This document shows positions 9,970 through 19,067 of a DNA stretch of 64,000 nucleotides, piece after piece. The DNA comes from Desulfoluna butyratoxydans (lineage in GTDB: Bacteria > Desulfobacterota > Desulfobacteria > Desulfobacterales > Desulfolunaceae), in contig NZ_CAADHO010000005.1 in NCBI RefSeq assembly GCF_900699765.1, positions 310,001 to 374,000 on the forward strand. The letters are read 5' to 3'. The first letter of the stretch is position 1. Each line of letters opens with the position of its first letter. A model generated the notes under the pieces. It was not told the DNA's origin. It made no database searches and saw nothing but the letters and a program-made list of their open reading frames with translations. Both the position numbers and the translations under genes were made by a program.

Positions 9970-10518
9970 TCAGGCGGGGGGTGGTGTGGATTTGCGGGCC
10001 ACAAAGCCCTGGGTATTGAGCCCGGTGGCGGACGAGGTCCCCGCCTTCTGGGCCAGGTAGGCGGCCCCCAGGGTCTTGATGTGACCGGCCACGTTGTCAA
10101 AATAGTTGTAGTGGGCCTGCTCTTCGTCGATGACATCGTCAAAGAGCTTGGCGCTCAGGCTGTCTCCGCAGGCCAGACACACCGCCAGAAAGGCGTTGTA
10201 TTCGGCCAGGGCGCCATCTTCCAGTTCCGTGTCAAAGCCAAAAATCACATCCACGGCCTGTCCCCGCTCCACGTTATCGGCAGGCTCGGTGGTGGGCTCG
10301 CCACCAAGCTCCTTGACGCGCTCGGCAAACATTTCGGCGTGGCGCATCTCGTCAATGGCGATGAGTTTCATCTGGGCTGCCAACTCCCCGAAATCCATGT
10401 CGTCCAGGGCGTAGTGCTGGTTCATGTACTGGCCGATGGCGTGAAGTTCCATGGCCCTGGCCTTGTTCAACACCTCAATCACCTTTGCCTTCTTCTCTTC
10501 CCGTGAAGTCTGTGTCAT
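9970..10518 (-). CDS. Bacterioferritin-family ferritin-like protein
   Basis: Cytoplasmic di-iron iron-storage or peroxide-detoxifying protein, 182 residues. Two pairs of ferroxidase-type ligand motifs are visible: a Glu in RAMELHAIGQY with DEMRHAEMF, and a Glu in LAEYNAFL with DEEQAHYNYF. The C-terminus is longer than usual and ends in a Ser/Thr/Pro-rich tail. Start: the frame is open to 10713, but the family N-terminus and AAGGTG ribosome site favour ATG 10518. That leaves a leader of roughly 220 nt from the promoter at 10746-10774. It is monocistronic. Bacterioferritin versus a shorter rubrerythrin-like ferritin cannot be settled by eye; no rubredoxin cysteines are present. Confidence 0.85.
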   Translation of the reverse strand: MTQTSREEKKAKVIEVLNKARAMELHAIGQYMNQHYALDDMDFGELAAQMKLIAIDEMRHAEMFAERVKELGGEPTTEPADNVERGQAVDVIFGFDTELEDGALAEYNAFLAVCLACGDSLSAKLFDDVIDEEQAHYNYFDNVAGHIKTLGAAYLAQKAGTSSATGLNTQGFVARKSTPPPA

Positions 10519-10876
10519 GGGTCTGCACCTTTTTATTAGGGGTTGTGGAAAAAAGCACACGCGCAAGGGCATGTGGCAAGGCATGGTCAAGGAAACATCA
10601 TCAACCGTGATGCTCTCGCGCTTTCGTACGGTCTGCGGGTAAATCAACAACAAAGGTCGGGTCGGTGAGGCATGAACCCGTGGGCCCGGTGAGGGCCGGA
10701 GATGAAGGGACAAGAAGCGCCCCTTTCTCCTGGTTCGTGTCTACAAGAATAAAAACCTTGCCTTTCCAAGTCAACCCCCGCTGTGATATTGGAAGGATCC
10801 CGAGCCCACAACACCTTCCCGCAAAAAGGGTCATGAATCCCACGCATTGCGGGTTACAACGGAAGGAGTGCCGATC
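10519..10876. other. Divergent intergenic region between bacterioferritin and M20 peptidase genes
   Basis: 358 bp containing a likely minus-strand promoter (10746-10774) and otherwise nothing I can support. The long leader of the bacterioferritin gene could carry regulation, but no riboswitch signature is evident. Confidence 0.4.
10746..10774 (-). promoter_or_regulatory. Probable sigma-70 promoter of the bacterioferritin gene
   Basis: On the minus strand TTGACT (10774-10769), 17 bp, TATTCT (10751-10746). The spacing is ideal and both hexamers are near consensus. It implies a leader of about 220 nt before the chosen start. Confidence 0.5.
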
Positions 10877-12187
10877 ATGGAAGCCTTTGTCTCAACCCAT
10901 GCGAGCCGTTATCTCGCCCATCTTCGCAACCTGGCGGCCCTTCCGTCGGTCTTTACCCGGCCCCGGGACGTGGAAAAAGCCATGGGGTACTGCAAAAAAG
11001 TCCTTGTGTCGGCCCTCCCGGATTACACCGTCATAGAAGACGAGGGGCAAAATCTCATTGCCCTGCCCGCCAGCGTGGACCTCAAAAAAAAACTGGTATA
11101 CCTAAGCGCCCATGTGGACACCGTGGACGCAGATCACACCGAATGGGACGCCCCCTTCTCTCCTTTTGTGCCATATGAAGATGACCACGAGATCGTGGGC
11201 CGCGGGGTCTCGGACTGCAAGGCAGGGGTGGCCTTTCAGCTCTTCCTGGCAGAGCTCGCAGGAAAGGGGCGCCTTTGCCTTGATAACCTCATCTTCACCA
11301 TCACCTTTAAAGAAGAAGGCGCAGGGCACAAAAGCGCCGTCCACATGGGCCGGGCCCTGGGGAAAACCCTTCCCGTCAGCCAAAACGAGACCCTGCTTCT
11401 GGTCCTTGAAAACACGGTGACAGCAGGCGCCTCACCCAGTCTGGGCCTCTACACGGCGGAACGGAGCAACTTTGTCATCGATGTCACCGGGCCCCTTGCC
11501 GAGCTGAGGCACATCCTTTCCGGCCTTGCCGCCTGGAACCCTGTCTGCATCTACCCCGAAGCCTCCCCGGACGCCTGGGCCGAGGTCCTCACACAAAAAG
11601 GGGGCCACGTCTGCTCCGTACCCCGGAACCAGAACATGCTCACCGAGATCATCCTTAACGCCAGTGACTCGGACCTGCTCTGCGCCGGAGCCCCGGACAG
11701 CTTCGGGGTCATCCCCACGGAGATCAAGCAAGGGCACGCCCCTGTGCCCACGGCCCACACCCTGGTCCTGAGCAACCGCACCTTTGACAGCCTGGACACC
11801 GTCCGCAGGCAGCTCACGGGAATCCCTTACCGGGAGCTCAAGGACTTTTCCATCTCCCCGGGCATGGACATGCGGGACCGGTGGCCGGGATCCACATTCC
11901 AGCGAGCCGTGGAGACCATGGGGCCCCAGCCCCTTGAGATCACCCTGGACCACAACACCGGGATCTCAGATGCCTCCACCATCGTCAACACCATGGTCCC
12001 GTCCCTCAGGGACCGTTTTTTCCCCGTGGTCGCAGGCCCGGGAGCCCGGTCCCAACGCCGAGTGTCGCCCCAGCGGCTTACCCATGGGAAAAATGAAACA
12101 TTCGACAAACAAACCGGCATCCGGGCCACGGCAACCCTCTTCAACCTCCTCAGGGAGCTGGGTGTGGTCGGTAAGAGCCGGGCTTGA
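10877..12187 (+). CDS. M20-family metallopeptidase/deacylase
   Basis: Cytoplasmic zinc-dependent amidohydrolase of the M20 group, 436 residues. Metal and catalytic segments are in family order: SAHVDTVDAD (His ligand and catalytic Asp region), GRGVSDCKAG (bridging Asp), FKEEGAGH (catalytic Glu pair) and a late DHNTGISDAS. The lid domain region is poorly conserved, so the substrate (dipeptide, acyl-amino acid or other) cannot be named. The ATG at 10877 has AAGGAG eight bases upstream; the frame starts ten codons earlier at a TTG. It stands alone, divergent from bacterioferritin. Confidence 0.85.
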   Translation: MEAFVSTHASRYLAHLRNLAALPSVFTRPRDVEKAMGYCKKVLVSALPDYTVIEDEGQNLIALPASVDLKKKLVYLSAHVDTVDADHTEWDAPFSPFVPYEDDHEIVGRGVSDCKAGVAFQLFLAELAGKGRLCLDNLIFTITFKEEGAGHKSAVHMGRALGKTLPVSQNETLLLVLENTVTAGASPSLGLYTAERSNFVIDVTGPLAELRHILSGLAAWNPVCIYPEASPDAWAEVLTQKGGHVCSVPRNQNMLTEIILNASDSDLLCAGAPDSFGVIPTEIKQGHAPVPTAHTLVLSNRTFDSLDTVRRQLTGIPYRELKDFSISPGMDMRDRWPGSTFQRAVETMGPQPLEITLDHNTGISDASTIVNTMVPSLRDRFFPVVAGPGARSQRRVSPQRLTHGKNETFDKQTGIRATATLFNLLRELGVVGKSRA

Positions 12188-12328
12188 GCCCCCTCCGCTT
12201 CCTGACAAGGCACACCTAAATTGAGATAAACGCGACGGAACCGTTCTCCTGTGTGAGCGGATGTGGTACATTTATAAAATGTCATTCACACCGTTTATGG
12301 TAACGTAAGATACACTGTCGAGGCTTGT

Positions 12329-12913
12329 ATGGCTCCTGTGCGTTATGCAGCGTTTTTGTCCATCCTGTTGTTTATCTTTTCTGTCCCCTCCTCTTCCGCA
12401 ACAACAGTCATTCCCGTCAGCCTGACCCAACTGACGCAAAAGGTCGACACCATCGTGGCGGGTGTCGTTCGGGATACCCATGCGTACTGGGACGAGGGCC
12501 GCATCTACACGGATGTGACCCTTGAGACCATGGAATTTCTCAAACACCCCACCGCCCATCGCCCCGAGACCATCGTGGTGCGCACCATGGGCGGCCAGAT
12601 CGGGGACATGCGCATGGAGGTCCACGGCGTGCCGGACCTCCATGTCGATGAAGAGGTGGTCCTCTTTCTCCGGCAACACGAAGAGGATTACACCATCTAC
12701 GGGCTCTACTACGGCCTCTGCCGCATTGAAACCGACCCGGACGACGCCTCCCAGAGCGTCACCGGCCCCGTTTTCCGGGCCAGGACCACGCAAAGCGCGG
12801 AGACCAAGGCCCTCAGCCTCAACCCCCTGCCCCCCAACGGCGAGGCCCTGGACCTGTTTTTCCAACGTGTCCGGGCCCTTCTTCCGCCCGCCGATGAAGC
12901 GCGACAACCATAG
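12329..12913 (+). CDS. Small exported protein of unknown function upstream of matrixin-like protease
   Basis: 194 residues with a clear signal peptide (MAPVRYAAFLSILLFIFSVPSSSA). The mature part looks like a compact beta-rich domain (VDTIVAGVVRDTHAYW, YTDVTLETMEFLK, TIVVRTMGGQIGDM, EEVVLFLRQ). I do not recognise a named family with certainty. It ends 11 bp before the protease gene, so the two are probably co-transcribed. A partner, inhibitor or chaperone role for the protease is a guess based only on position. Confidence 0.75.
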   Translation: MAPVRYAAFLSILLFIFSVPSSSATTVIPVSLTQLTQKVDTIVAGVVRDTHAYWDEGRIYTDVTLETMEFLKHPTAHRPETIVVRTMGGQIGDMRMEVHGVPDLHVDEEVVLFLRQHEEDYTIYGLYYGLCRIETDPDDASQSVTGPVFRARTTQSAETKALSLNPLPPNGEALDLFFQRVRALLPPADEARQP

Positions 12914-12924
12914 GCTTTTTTTGC

Positions 12925-14658
12925 ATGAAATCAACCCTGTCGAAACTTTTTATATCCGGCCTGCTGCTTCTCCTTTTGCCCGGGCCCCTCTTTGCCTGGT
13001 GCTGGATTCGGGATACGGGCAGCACCAACCAGGGATGCGGGGCACTGCTCTACGTCGAAAGATGCTGCGACGGCAACCTGCGCAGATGGCCCGGGGGCAC
13101 CATGGACTATGCCATCTCCAACACCACGCCGGCTGGCCTTATCCCCTCCCTGCAAGCCGGTGTCAACACGTGGAATGCCATTGAGATGAGCACCTTCGCC
13201 TTTTCATACCAGGGATCCTCCCCCCTCACGACCGTGTCCAGGGACGGCACCAACCTCATCAACATCGACCCCCAGTTTGCCACCCGCAACGACCGGGTCG
13301 GTGAAGGGGTCCTTGCCATCAGCACCACCTGGACCCTCGGAGTGGGCGGTTCCTACAGGGCCGTTGAATCGGACATCGCCTTCAACGGCGAGGAGTACAC
13401 ATGGGGAGACGGCAGCGGCGGCACCATCGACACCGCTGCGGTGGTGGCCCATGAAAGCGGTCACAGCGCTGGGCTCAGCCACGCCGGGGCCCAATGCCAG
13501 AGCGCCGGATCCGAAGGGTGCGGTGCCAACTTTGAAGAGGCGACCATGTACTGGAACTACTCGGCAGGGGCCATTGGTTTCAGGGACAAAGGCAGCCTGG
13601 AGCTTGACGATATTGCCGCCCTGGTCCACGGGTATCCCAGGAGTACCCTGACCGTGAGGGTGGAAAACAGCATCGGTCAGCCCATTGTGGGTGTCACCGT
13701 GGACCTTCTGGATGCAGCCGCTCCCGTGGACGGCCAGAACAGCCTCCAGGGAGGGCGGGTATACGGGGACGTCACCAACAACGCGGTCCTTACCGGGGAT
13801 AAAGTCCGAAGTGACAGTTATTTGGACCAGACACCCTTTGACACCACCGATGCCTCAGGGCTCACCAACGCCATCCACCCCACCCGCCGCTCCATTCAAC
13901 TGCGGGCAACCATTGCCTCCTTCAGCCACACCGTCTCCCACACCGTGGCGGACGGAGCATCGACCGTCACCCTCACCATGCCCGAAGCCATCGGTGACCT
14001 GGTGGCCCCGCTGCTTACCGTCACCAGCCACACCACAGGTGACTTTGTCAGGACAGACACCATCACCCTTACCGGCACCGCCTCGGACGCCGGACGGGGC
14101 GACTCCGGCGTCCAGCAGGTGACTGTCAACGGGGTGCCTGCCGCCGGCGGTTCCGCCCTGGGCGGCGCAACCGCGTCATGGTCGTCTGACCTCACCCTCT
14201 CTCCGGGCACCAACACCGTCACGGTGAAGGCAACGGACAACGCCGACGCAGACAACACGGCCACCCAGGTTATAGACATCATCTTCGATGTGGTGCCGCC
14301 CACGGTCTCCCAGACCTACCCCACGTCCGGCACGTCAGGAATCGGCGTCAACAGCACAGTCTCCGTCCTCTTTGACGAGCCCATGGACCCGGCCAGTATC
14401 ACCACGGCAACCTTCACCAGCGCCCAGGGCCTTGCTGGGACCGTCACCTATGATGCGGCCAGTCGCACCGCCTCCTTTACCCCGGCGTCTCCCCTTGCCT
14501 ACCAGACCTCCTACACCTTCACCCTCACCACGGACGTGCGGGATGCCGCCGGCAATGCCCTGGATTCACCGGTCACCTGGAGTTTCACCACCCAGGCAAC
14601 GCCCTCGTCATCCGGAGGGGGCGGTGGCGGCGGATGCTTTATCCGGTCCCTGGACTAA
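12925..14658 (+). CDS. Secreted matrixin-like zinc metalloprotease with Ig-like domains and glycine-rich C-terminus
   Basis: 577 residues. Signal peptide about 1-24. The metzincin catalytic domain has HESGHSAGLSH (three His ligands and the catalytic Glu) and a Met-turn (EATMYW). A carboxypeptidase-regulatory-like beta domain follows, then bacterial Ig-like repeats (VVPPTVSQTYPTSGTSGIG...YTFTLTTDVRDAAGN). It ends SSSGGGGGGGCFIRSLD, resembling the opening of a CFI-box C-terminal sorting tail (Gly run plus CFI) but stopping right after it. The upstream gene is 11 bp away; the ribosome site is poor, suggesting coupling. A strong terminator follows at 14683. Confidence 0.85.
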   Translation: MKSTLSKLFISGLLLLLLPGPLFAWCWIRDTGSTNQGCGALLYVERCCDGNLRRWPGGTMDYAISNTTPAGLIPSLQAGVNTWNAIEMSTFAFSYQGSSPLTTVSRDGTNLINIDPQFATRNDRVGEGVLAISTTWTLGVGGSYRAVESDIAFNGEEYTWGDGSGGTIDTAAVVAHESGHSAGLSHAGAQCQSAGSEGCGANFEEATMYWNYSAGAIGFRDKGSLELDDIAALVHGYPRSTLTVRVENSIGQPIVGVTVDLLDAAAPVDGQNSLQGGRVYGDVTNNAVLTGDKVRSDSYLDQTPFDTTDASGLTNAIHPTRRSIQLRATIASFSHTVSHTVADGASTVTLTMPEAIGDLVAPLLTVTSHTTGDFVRTDTITLTGTASDAGRGDSGVQQVTVNGVPAAGGSALGGATASWSSDLTLSPGTNTVTVKATDNADADNTATQVIDIIFDVVPPTVSQTYPTSGTSGIGVNSTVSVLFDEPMDPASITTATFTSAQGLAGTVTYDAASRTASFTPASPLAYQTSYTFTLTTDVRDAAGNALDSPVTWSFTTQATPSSSGGGGGGGCFIRSLD

Positions 14659-14682
14659 AAGCAGAGGCACCCCCCAAACATA

Positions 14683-14717
14683 AAAACGGCCGATGTGGTG
14701 TCCACATCGGCCGTTTT
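14683..14717. terminator. Bidirectional intrinsic terminator
   Basis: Perfect 16-bp inverted repeat (AAAACGGCCGATGTGG and its complement, loop TGT) between the convergent protease and CoA-transferase genes, giving a U-tract on both strands. Confidence 0.9.
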
Positions 14718-14743
14718 GCATTTCGTGTTTGTTAAGGGGCTGA

Positions 14744-16930
14744 TCAGATCTGACCGGACTCCTTCAGGGCAAAGGTGACCAGCTTCTGGGTCATCTTCTC
14801 TTTGAAGTCCCCGGGACGGTCAAGCTGCATCCGCTTGAGGTACGGCTTGGCTTCGTCGGGAACAGAAGAGATCATCTGCTTGGCAAGCCCCATGATGGTC
14901 TTGATCTTCTGCTTGTCCATCTTGGCCTTGAACTCCCTCAAAGAGCGGCCGAGGACCAGCTCCTCCTTGGTGAACTCGCACCCGAAGGGGAAGGTGTCGA
15001 AGTACTTCTTGCCCATGGCCCGGAAGGGTTGCAGTTTCTTGGCGATGACCTCGGGGTAGTTGTTGCGGTACTCGGCAGGGATCTCATAGTCGGCGGGCAG
15101 TTTTTTGGCCTTTTTCGCTTTTTCAAGCAGCTCGCCCTGGAACCGGGAATCCGCCACGTTGATGAGGGCCGCCACCACCTCGTGGTCTACTTTGCCGCGC
15201 AGGTCGGCGATGCCGTACTCGGTCACCACGATGTCCTTGAGGTGCCTGGGCACGGTGGTGTACCCGTAGTTAAAGACCACGTTGGACTTCGGACCGTTGG
15301 CCGTCTCCTTCACCGCGCGGATCATCATGATCAGCCGGGCGTCGTCAATGGCGTGGGCCATGGAGACAAAGTTGTACTGCCCGCCCACGCCGCTGATGAC
15401 GGTGCCGTTTTCAAGGGCATCGGAGGCGATGTTGCCCACAACGGAGACAATCATCCCGGCGTTGACGAAACGTGCGTCCTTTCTCTGGAGGGTTCGGAGC
15501 TTTTCGTCACCATACAGCTGGTTGAGAACGGCCACCCCGGTCATCTCAAAGAGCTTGCGCTCGTCGTCGCTCATGTTCCGCAAGGTGTCGTAGAACTGGT
15601 TGGGCCCGATGAAAAAGCCCCCGTGGGCGATGACGCCGTTGAGGAGGCTCTCTCCGATGCAGTTGTCCAGGATGGCGTCCAGATTGGCCCCGTCCCGAAA
15701 GTCCGTGGAGTAACGTGCTTCGCCGTTGACGATGGCGTAATCGTTCCAGGTCAGGCCCGGCTTGAACACCCCGAAATGCTGGAGGCTCTCAAAGTCGTCC
15801 TTTTTCATAATGGGCTGGAAGGATTCCTGGGAAAGCAGGGCCTTCACGGAGTCCCGGGTCAGGGCTTCGGAAAGGACACCTTCGTTGATAAGGCGCTGTA
15901 TCTCCAGGTTCCCGTAAACCCGCCGCTTGATAACCCCGCCCTTGTACAGCTCGATAAAGGCGTCCACCAGCATTTCGGTGGTGCCGTACAGGCCCTCTTC
16001 AAAGGGCTCCCGACCCCCGATATGGTCCACGAGGGTACCGTACCTGGCGTTGATGCCCAAATCTTCCAGCACCTTCTTGTAATCTGCGTTGGCCGTGTTT
16101 CGCATGATCAGGGCCGAGGCAATGGCGTCGCCCAGGGACCCGATGCCGATCTGCAGGGACCCACCGTCCTTGACCAGGGAGCTGACGTGAAGGCCGATCA
16201 TGTGGTCGGCCGTGTTCACCGGCGCCTTGGGCACGGAGAAAAGCGGGGTTTCGTACTCGGGGTTGTCCAGGATGATGTCGTAATCATCCTCCCCCACCAC
16301 GGCGTCGCCGTACATGAAGGGCAGCGAGTTGTTGACGTGCCCCACGTGGAGAAACTTCTTCCCGGCGGCCTTGGCTTCCGGGATGAATTTTTTGATATCA
16401 AGGGAAAGGTCTGCGTTGCAGCTGTCGCTGTAGCACACCTTGCCGTCGATCTCTTTTTTGGCCACGGCATGGCAGTAGAGAACGTTGCAGTCCTCGTTCA
16501 TGATATCGCGACCCACGTGGGTATAGTTGGAGCTGTAGTGATTCTGTTGAGCCATGGGATCGTTCTTGACGGATCCGGCCTTGTAGTAGAACTCCTTCAT
16601 CTTCACGTTGGGGGGCAGGGCCCCTTTTCGGAGGTCCAGCATGTAATCAAAATCGGGGATATCTTTCCAGACACGATCCCGGAGGGGCTGCAGCATGCGC
16701 CTCTCCAGATCATTCGACCAGGTGGGCTTCTCAAGGGAAAGGGCCGTGATGATCGTCAGCTCGATGGTCGGATCGCTTTTGGCCCTGCGGTAGATTTCGT
16801 TGGCAATCTGATAGGATTTGCCTAAGGCAATGGGCATGCCGAAGGCTATCTTCTTATCAAATGCTTCGATGATATGGTCCACTACCTTGGTGACATCTGT
16901 GTAATACGTCGGTCCATTATGCTCAATCAC
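14744..16930 (-). CDS. Acetyl-CoA hydrolase/transferase-family protein (long form)
   Basis: 728 residues from a GTG at 16930, seven bases after GGGAGG; the frame continues upstream without support. The C-terminal half is a clear acetyl-CoA hydrolase/transferase domain: GGQYNFVSMAHAIDDAR, NYGYTTVPRHLKDIVVTEYGIADLRGK. The N-terminal half resembles the first CoA-transferase lobe, with an extra middle segment; common Cat1-type enzymes are 430-550 residues. It probably moves CoA between succinyl- or propionyl-CoA and an organic acid, which would fit the methylmalonyl-CoA pathway in this window, but the substrate is an inference. It is monocistronic with its own promoter, which is bracketed by inverted repeats. 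Confidence 0.85.
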   Translation of the reverse strand: MIEHNGPTYYTDVTKVVDHIIEAFDKKIAFGMPIALGKSYQIANEIYRRAKSDPTIELTIITALSLEKPTWSNDLERRMLQPLRDRVWKDIPDFDYMLDLRKGALPPNVKMKEFYYKAGSVKNDPMAQQNHYSSNYTHVGRDIMNEDCNVLYCHAVAKKEIDGKVCYSDSCNADLSLDIKKFIPEAKAAGKKFLHVGHVNNSLPFMYGDAVVGEDDYDIILDNPEYETPLFSVPKAPVNTADHMIGLHVSSLVKDGGSLQIGIGSLGDAIASALIMRNTANADYKKVLEDLGINARYGTLVDHIGGREPFEEGLYGTTEMLVDAFIELYKGGVIKRRVYGNLEIQRLINEGVLSEALTRDSVKALLSQESFQPIMKKDDFESLQHFGVFKPGLTWNDYAIVNGEARYSTDFRDGANLDAILDNCIGESLLNGVIAHGGFFIGPNQFYDTLRNMSDDERKLFEMTGVAVLNQLYGDEKLRTLQRKDARFVNAGMIVSVVGNIASDALENGTVISGVGGQYNFVSMAHAIDDARLIMMIRAVKETANGPKSNVVFNYGYTTVPRHLKDIVVTEYGIADLRGKVDHEVVAALINVADSRFQGELLEKAKKAKKLPADYEIPAEYRNNYPEVIAKKLQPFRAMGKKYFDTFPFGCEFTKEELVLGRSLREFKAKMDKQKIKTIMGLAKQMISSVPDEAKPYLKRMQLDRPGDFKEKMTQKLVTFALKESGQI

Positions 16931-17230
16931 AACAATACCTCCCTGCAGATCAACCTGATTTATATCCAAACGGATGCGTCGAGCAAACGCACTCCCGCTC
17001 TCCCTTACAAGCCGTATGCAGCAAGGCACTGAACCGGTATTCATTGTTAGACCGCAATGAGCCGCCATCATGAAAAAAAACGGTCCACCACCTTTGCCAC
17101 ACTGTTGCCACGGCCCTGCATCGGGGTGATCCCCGATACACAAGCGCCCTCAGCGTGCTGCCGGGTCCGGGATCACAGCGGAACACGCTGCGATGGAAAG
17201 GCCCCACACACGGGCTTATTACAAAGCCGT

Positions 17231-17310
17231 ACGCCAGAATAGACATAGCCTACAAACATAGTCACAGCGTGTCAACACTGTTCGCTTTTACTATACGAAT
17301 ATTCTGGCGT
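17231..17310 (-). promoter_or_regulatory. Promoter of the CoA-transferase gene bracketed by 11-bp inverted repeats
   Basis: On the minus strand TTGACA (17275-17270), 17 bp, TAGGCT (17252-17247). Perfect 11-bp inverted copies of ACGCCAGAATA lie at 17231-17241 (about the transcription start) and 17300-17310 (about -60), their centres 69 bp apart. The arrangement suits a looping repressor or a dimeric regulator. The leader to the GTG is about 300 nt. Confidence 0.6.
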
Positions 17311-17403
17311 TTACATCAGCCAAGGAGACGCACCTTAGTTCCCCAGGAGATCACCGACTTCCCCAAAAGCATAACAGGCGATTTACATGATACAATTCAC
17401 GGG

Positions 17404-18654
17404 TCACACGGAGCAGTGGGACTTCATCACCCGGCGATACACCTCAACAGTCTCTTCGGCCGTCCGCCTCCAGACGAACCGGCTGTGGACCCTGTCCTCC
17501 CCTTTACGCGCCAGGGAAGCGGCCGCATCCCCATCAGCCAGAAGCTCCTTCAAGCCATCCTTCAGGGCCGTTACATCACCGGCCGGGACAATGCGCGCCG
17601 CATCCCCCGCCACCTCGGGCAAGGCCCCTCCGTCCGTGCAGACCACGGGCACGCCGCAGGCCATGGCCTCGCCAACGGGAAGGCCGAACCCCTCGTACAG
17701 GGAGGGAACCGCCGCAACCGATGCCCGGGCATACTCTTCCACCAGGCGCCGATCCGAGACCCTGCCGGTGAACTCTACCACCCCGGAAAGCCCCAGGGAC
17801 GACACCAGACGCTGCACAATACCGCCCTCCTTGGGCTGACCGATGACCGTAAGCTTCACATCGCCCTCGTCCTTCATGGCGGCCACCGCGTGCATCAGGT
17901 AATAGAGCCCCTTCAAGGGGCTGTCCGCACTGTTGGTCACGATGATCCTGCGGGGGTCTTTGGGAATCTCCGGCAACGGGTAGAAACGGGCTGTGTCGAT
18001 GCCGATGGGGATGACGTGCAGCTTGCTCGGAGAGACGCCGAAATCTGCCGCGATGTCTGTTTTTGATACCTGGGAAACGGTGATGACGGCAGGGAGCTTT
18101 CGCGCCACACGTTTCTGCATGCCGATAAACGAGTACCAGCGCATGGCCCGTGCCCGCTTCCAAAGATTCCGGGTGCTCATCACGGCAATGTCCCGGTCCC
18201 GTGTCATGGGATGGTGGATGGTGGCGACCGTGGGGATCTTCCGGCTCACCGAAAGAAGCCCCCAGGAGAGGGACTGGTTGTCGTGGATAATGTCGAACCG
18301 GTGGCCCTCGGCCTCGAAAAACCGCCGGGCGCGCACCCCGAAAGAGAAGGGCTCGGGGTAGCCAAGGGTAGAGTTGAGCCACCATTCGGTAAACTTGAGG
18401 GGATCCTTCAACTGGCTGTAGCCTGCCCCATTCTCCATGGTCTCGGGGCTGTAGAGATCCAGGCCCGGCAACACGGTAAGCCCGATGTCCTCGTCAAGGA
18501 TGGGGGCAGGTTCCCCGGAAAGAACGTGGACCCGATGCCCCAGATCGGCAAGGGCCCTTGCCAGATGACGAATGTACACCCCCTGGCCACCGCAATACGG
18601 GTTGCTCCGGTAACTCACCAGACAGATGCGCAACGAAGGCTGTGAATCACTCAT
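17404..18654 (-). CDS. GT4-family glycosyltransferase
   Basis: 416 residues, GT-B fold, retaining glycosyltransferase likely acting on a membrane or envelope glycan acceptor in the cytoplasm. The N-terminal Gly-rich loop is SNPYCGGQGVYIRHLARAL. The C-terminal sugar-nucleotide motif is VPSLYEGFGLPVGEAMACGVPVV (split here only by reading: PSLYEGFGLP then EAMACGVPVV), with the EX7E glutamates. The ATG at 18654 has AAGGAGG eight bases before it. Its start overlaps the stop of a 55-residue membrane protein by 4 bp. No other glycan genes are nearby, so donor and acceptor are unknown. Confidence 0.9.
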   Translation of the reverse strand: MSDSQPSLRICLVSYRSNPYCGGQGVYIRHLARALADLGHRVHVLSGEPAPILDEDIGLTVLPGLDLYSPETMENGAGYSQLKDPLKFTEWWLNSTLGYPEPFSFGVRARRFFEAEGHRFDIIHDNQSLSWGLLSVSRKIPTVATIHHPMTRDRDIAVMSTRNLWKRARAMRWYSFIGMQKRVARKLPAVITVSQVSKTDIAADFGVSPSKLHVIPIGIDTARFYPLPEIPKDPRRIIVTNSADSPLKGLYYLMHAVAAMKDEGDVKLTVIGQPKEGGIVQRLVSSLGLSGVVEFTGRVSDRRLVEEYARASVAAVPSLYEGFGLPVGEAMACGVPVVCTDGGALPEVAGDAARIVPAGDVTALKDGLKELLADGDAAASLARKGEDRVHSRFVWRRTAEETVEVYRRVMKSHCSV

Positions 18655-18818
18655 CGCAAGGACCTCCTTTCAAGGCCCGGCACCCGGTGGGGCTTTCTCC
18701 CTTCGATCACATATTCCCAGATATAAAGAAAAAGTCCCGCCACATACCCCAAACCGGGGAGCAGCAGGACAATGGCAACTTCAAAATAATTCCGACACCA
18801 CGCCTTAAACTCTTTCAT
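18651..18818 (-). CDS. 55-residue single-pass membrane protein coupled to the glycosyltransferase
   Basis: Below the usual length cut-off but well supported: ATG at 18818 with AGGTGA about ten bases before, a 55-codon frame, and a stop overlapping the glycosyltransferase ATG (ATGA). The protein starts MKEFKAWCRNYFEVA, has one hydrophobic helix (about residues 14-37, VAIVLLLPGLGYVAGLFLYI) and a basic tail (RKPHRVPGLERRSLR). It might tether or regulate the glycosyltransferase. No family recognised. Confidence 0.7.
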   Translation of the reverse strand: MKEFKAWCRNYFEVAIVLLLPGLGYVAGLFLYIWEYVIEGRKPHRVPGLERRSLR

Positions 18819-19067
18819 CACATGTCACCTGATCCATCGTCACTGTTAAACACATCTTTTCCTTTCCGGAAGCCCGGACAAAAGCCAACCTAACGCACAG
18901 TGAACCGCCTTGAAACCCTTATTTCAAGCCAACACATCACGTCAGGAGCCCTGCTCCGGCGGTCATGTCCCCCATCCTCCTTGTCCCGGGACGCCGCCTG
19001 TGAGAAAATGAAGGCCACATGTTTCAGCCACAGCCTGTCCCGTCAACCCAACCGCACCGGAGTTCCC

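Noticed and set aside
15029..16825. 598-codon open frame on the plus strand
   Set aside because: Antisense shadow of the CoA-transferase gene, whose own frame has clear family motifs; the shadow protein is Gly/Val/His-rich with no domain and no ribosome site.
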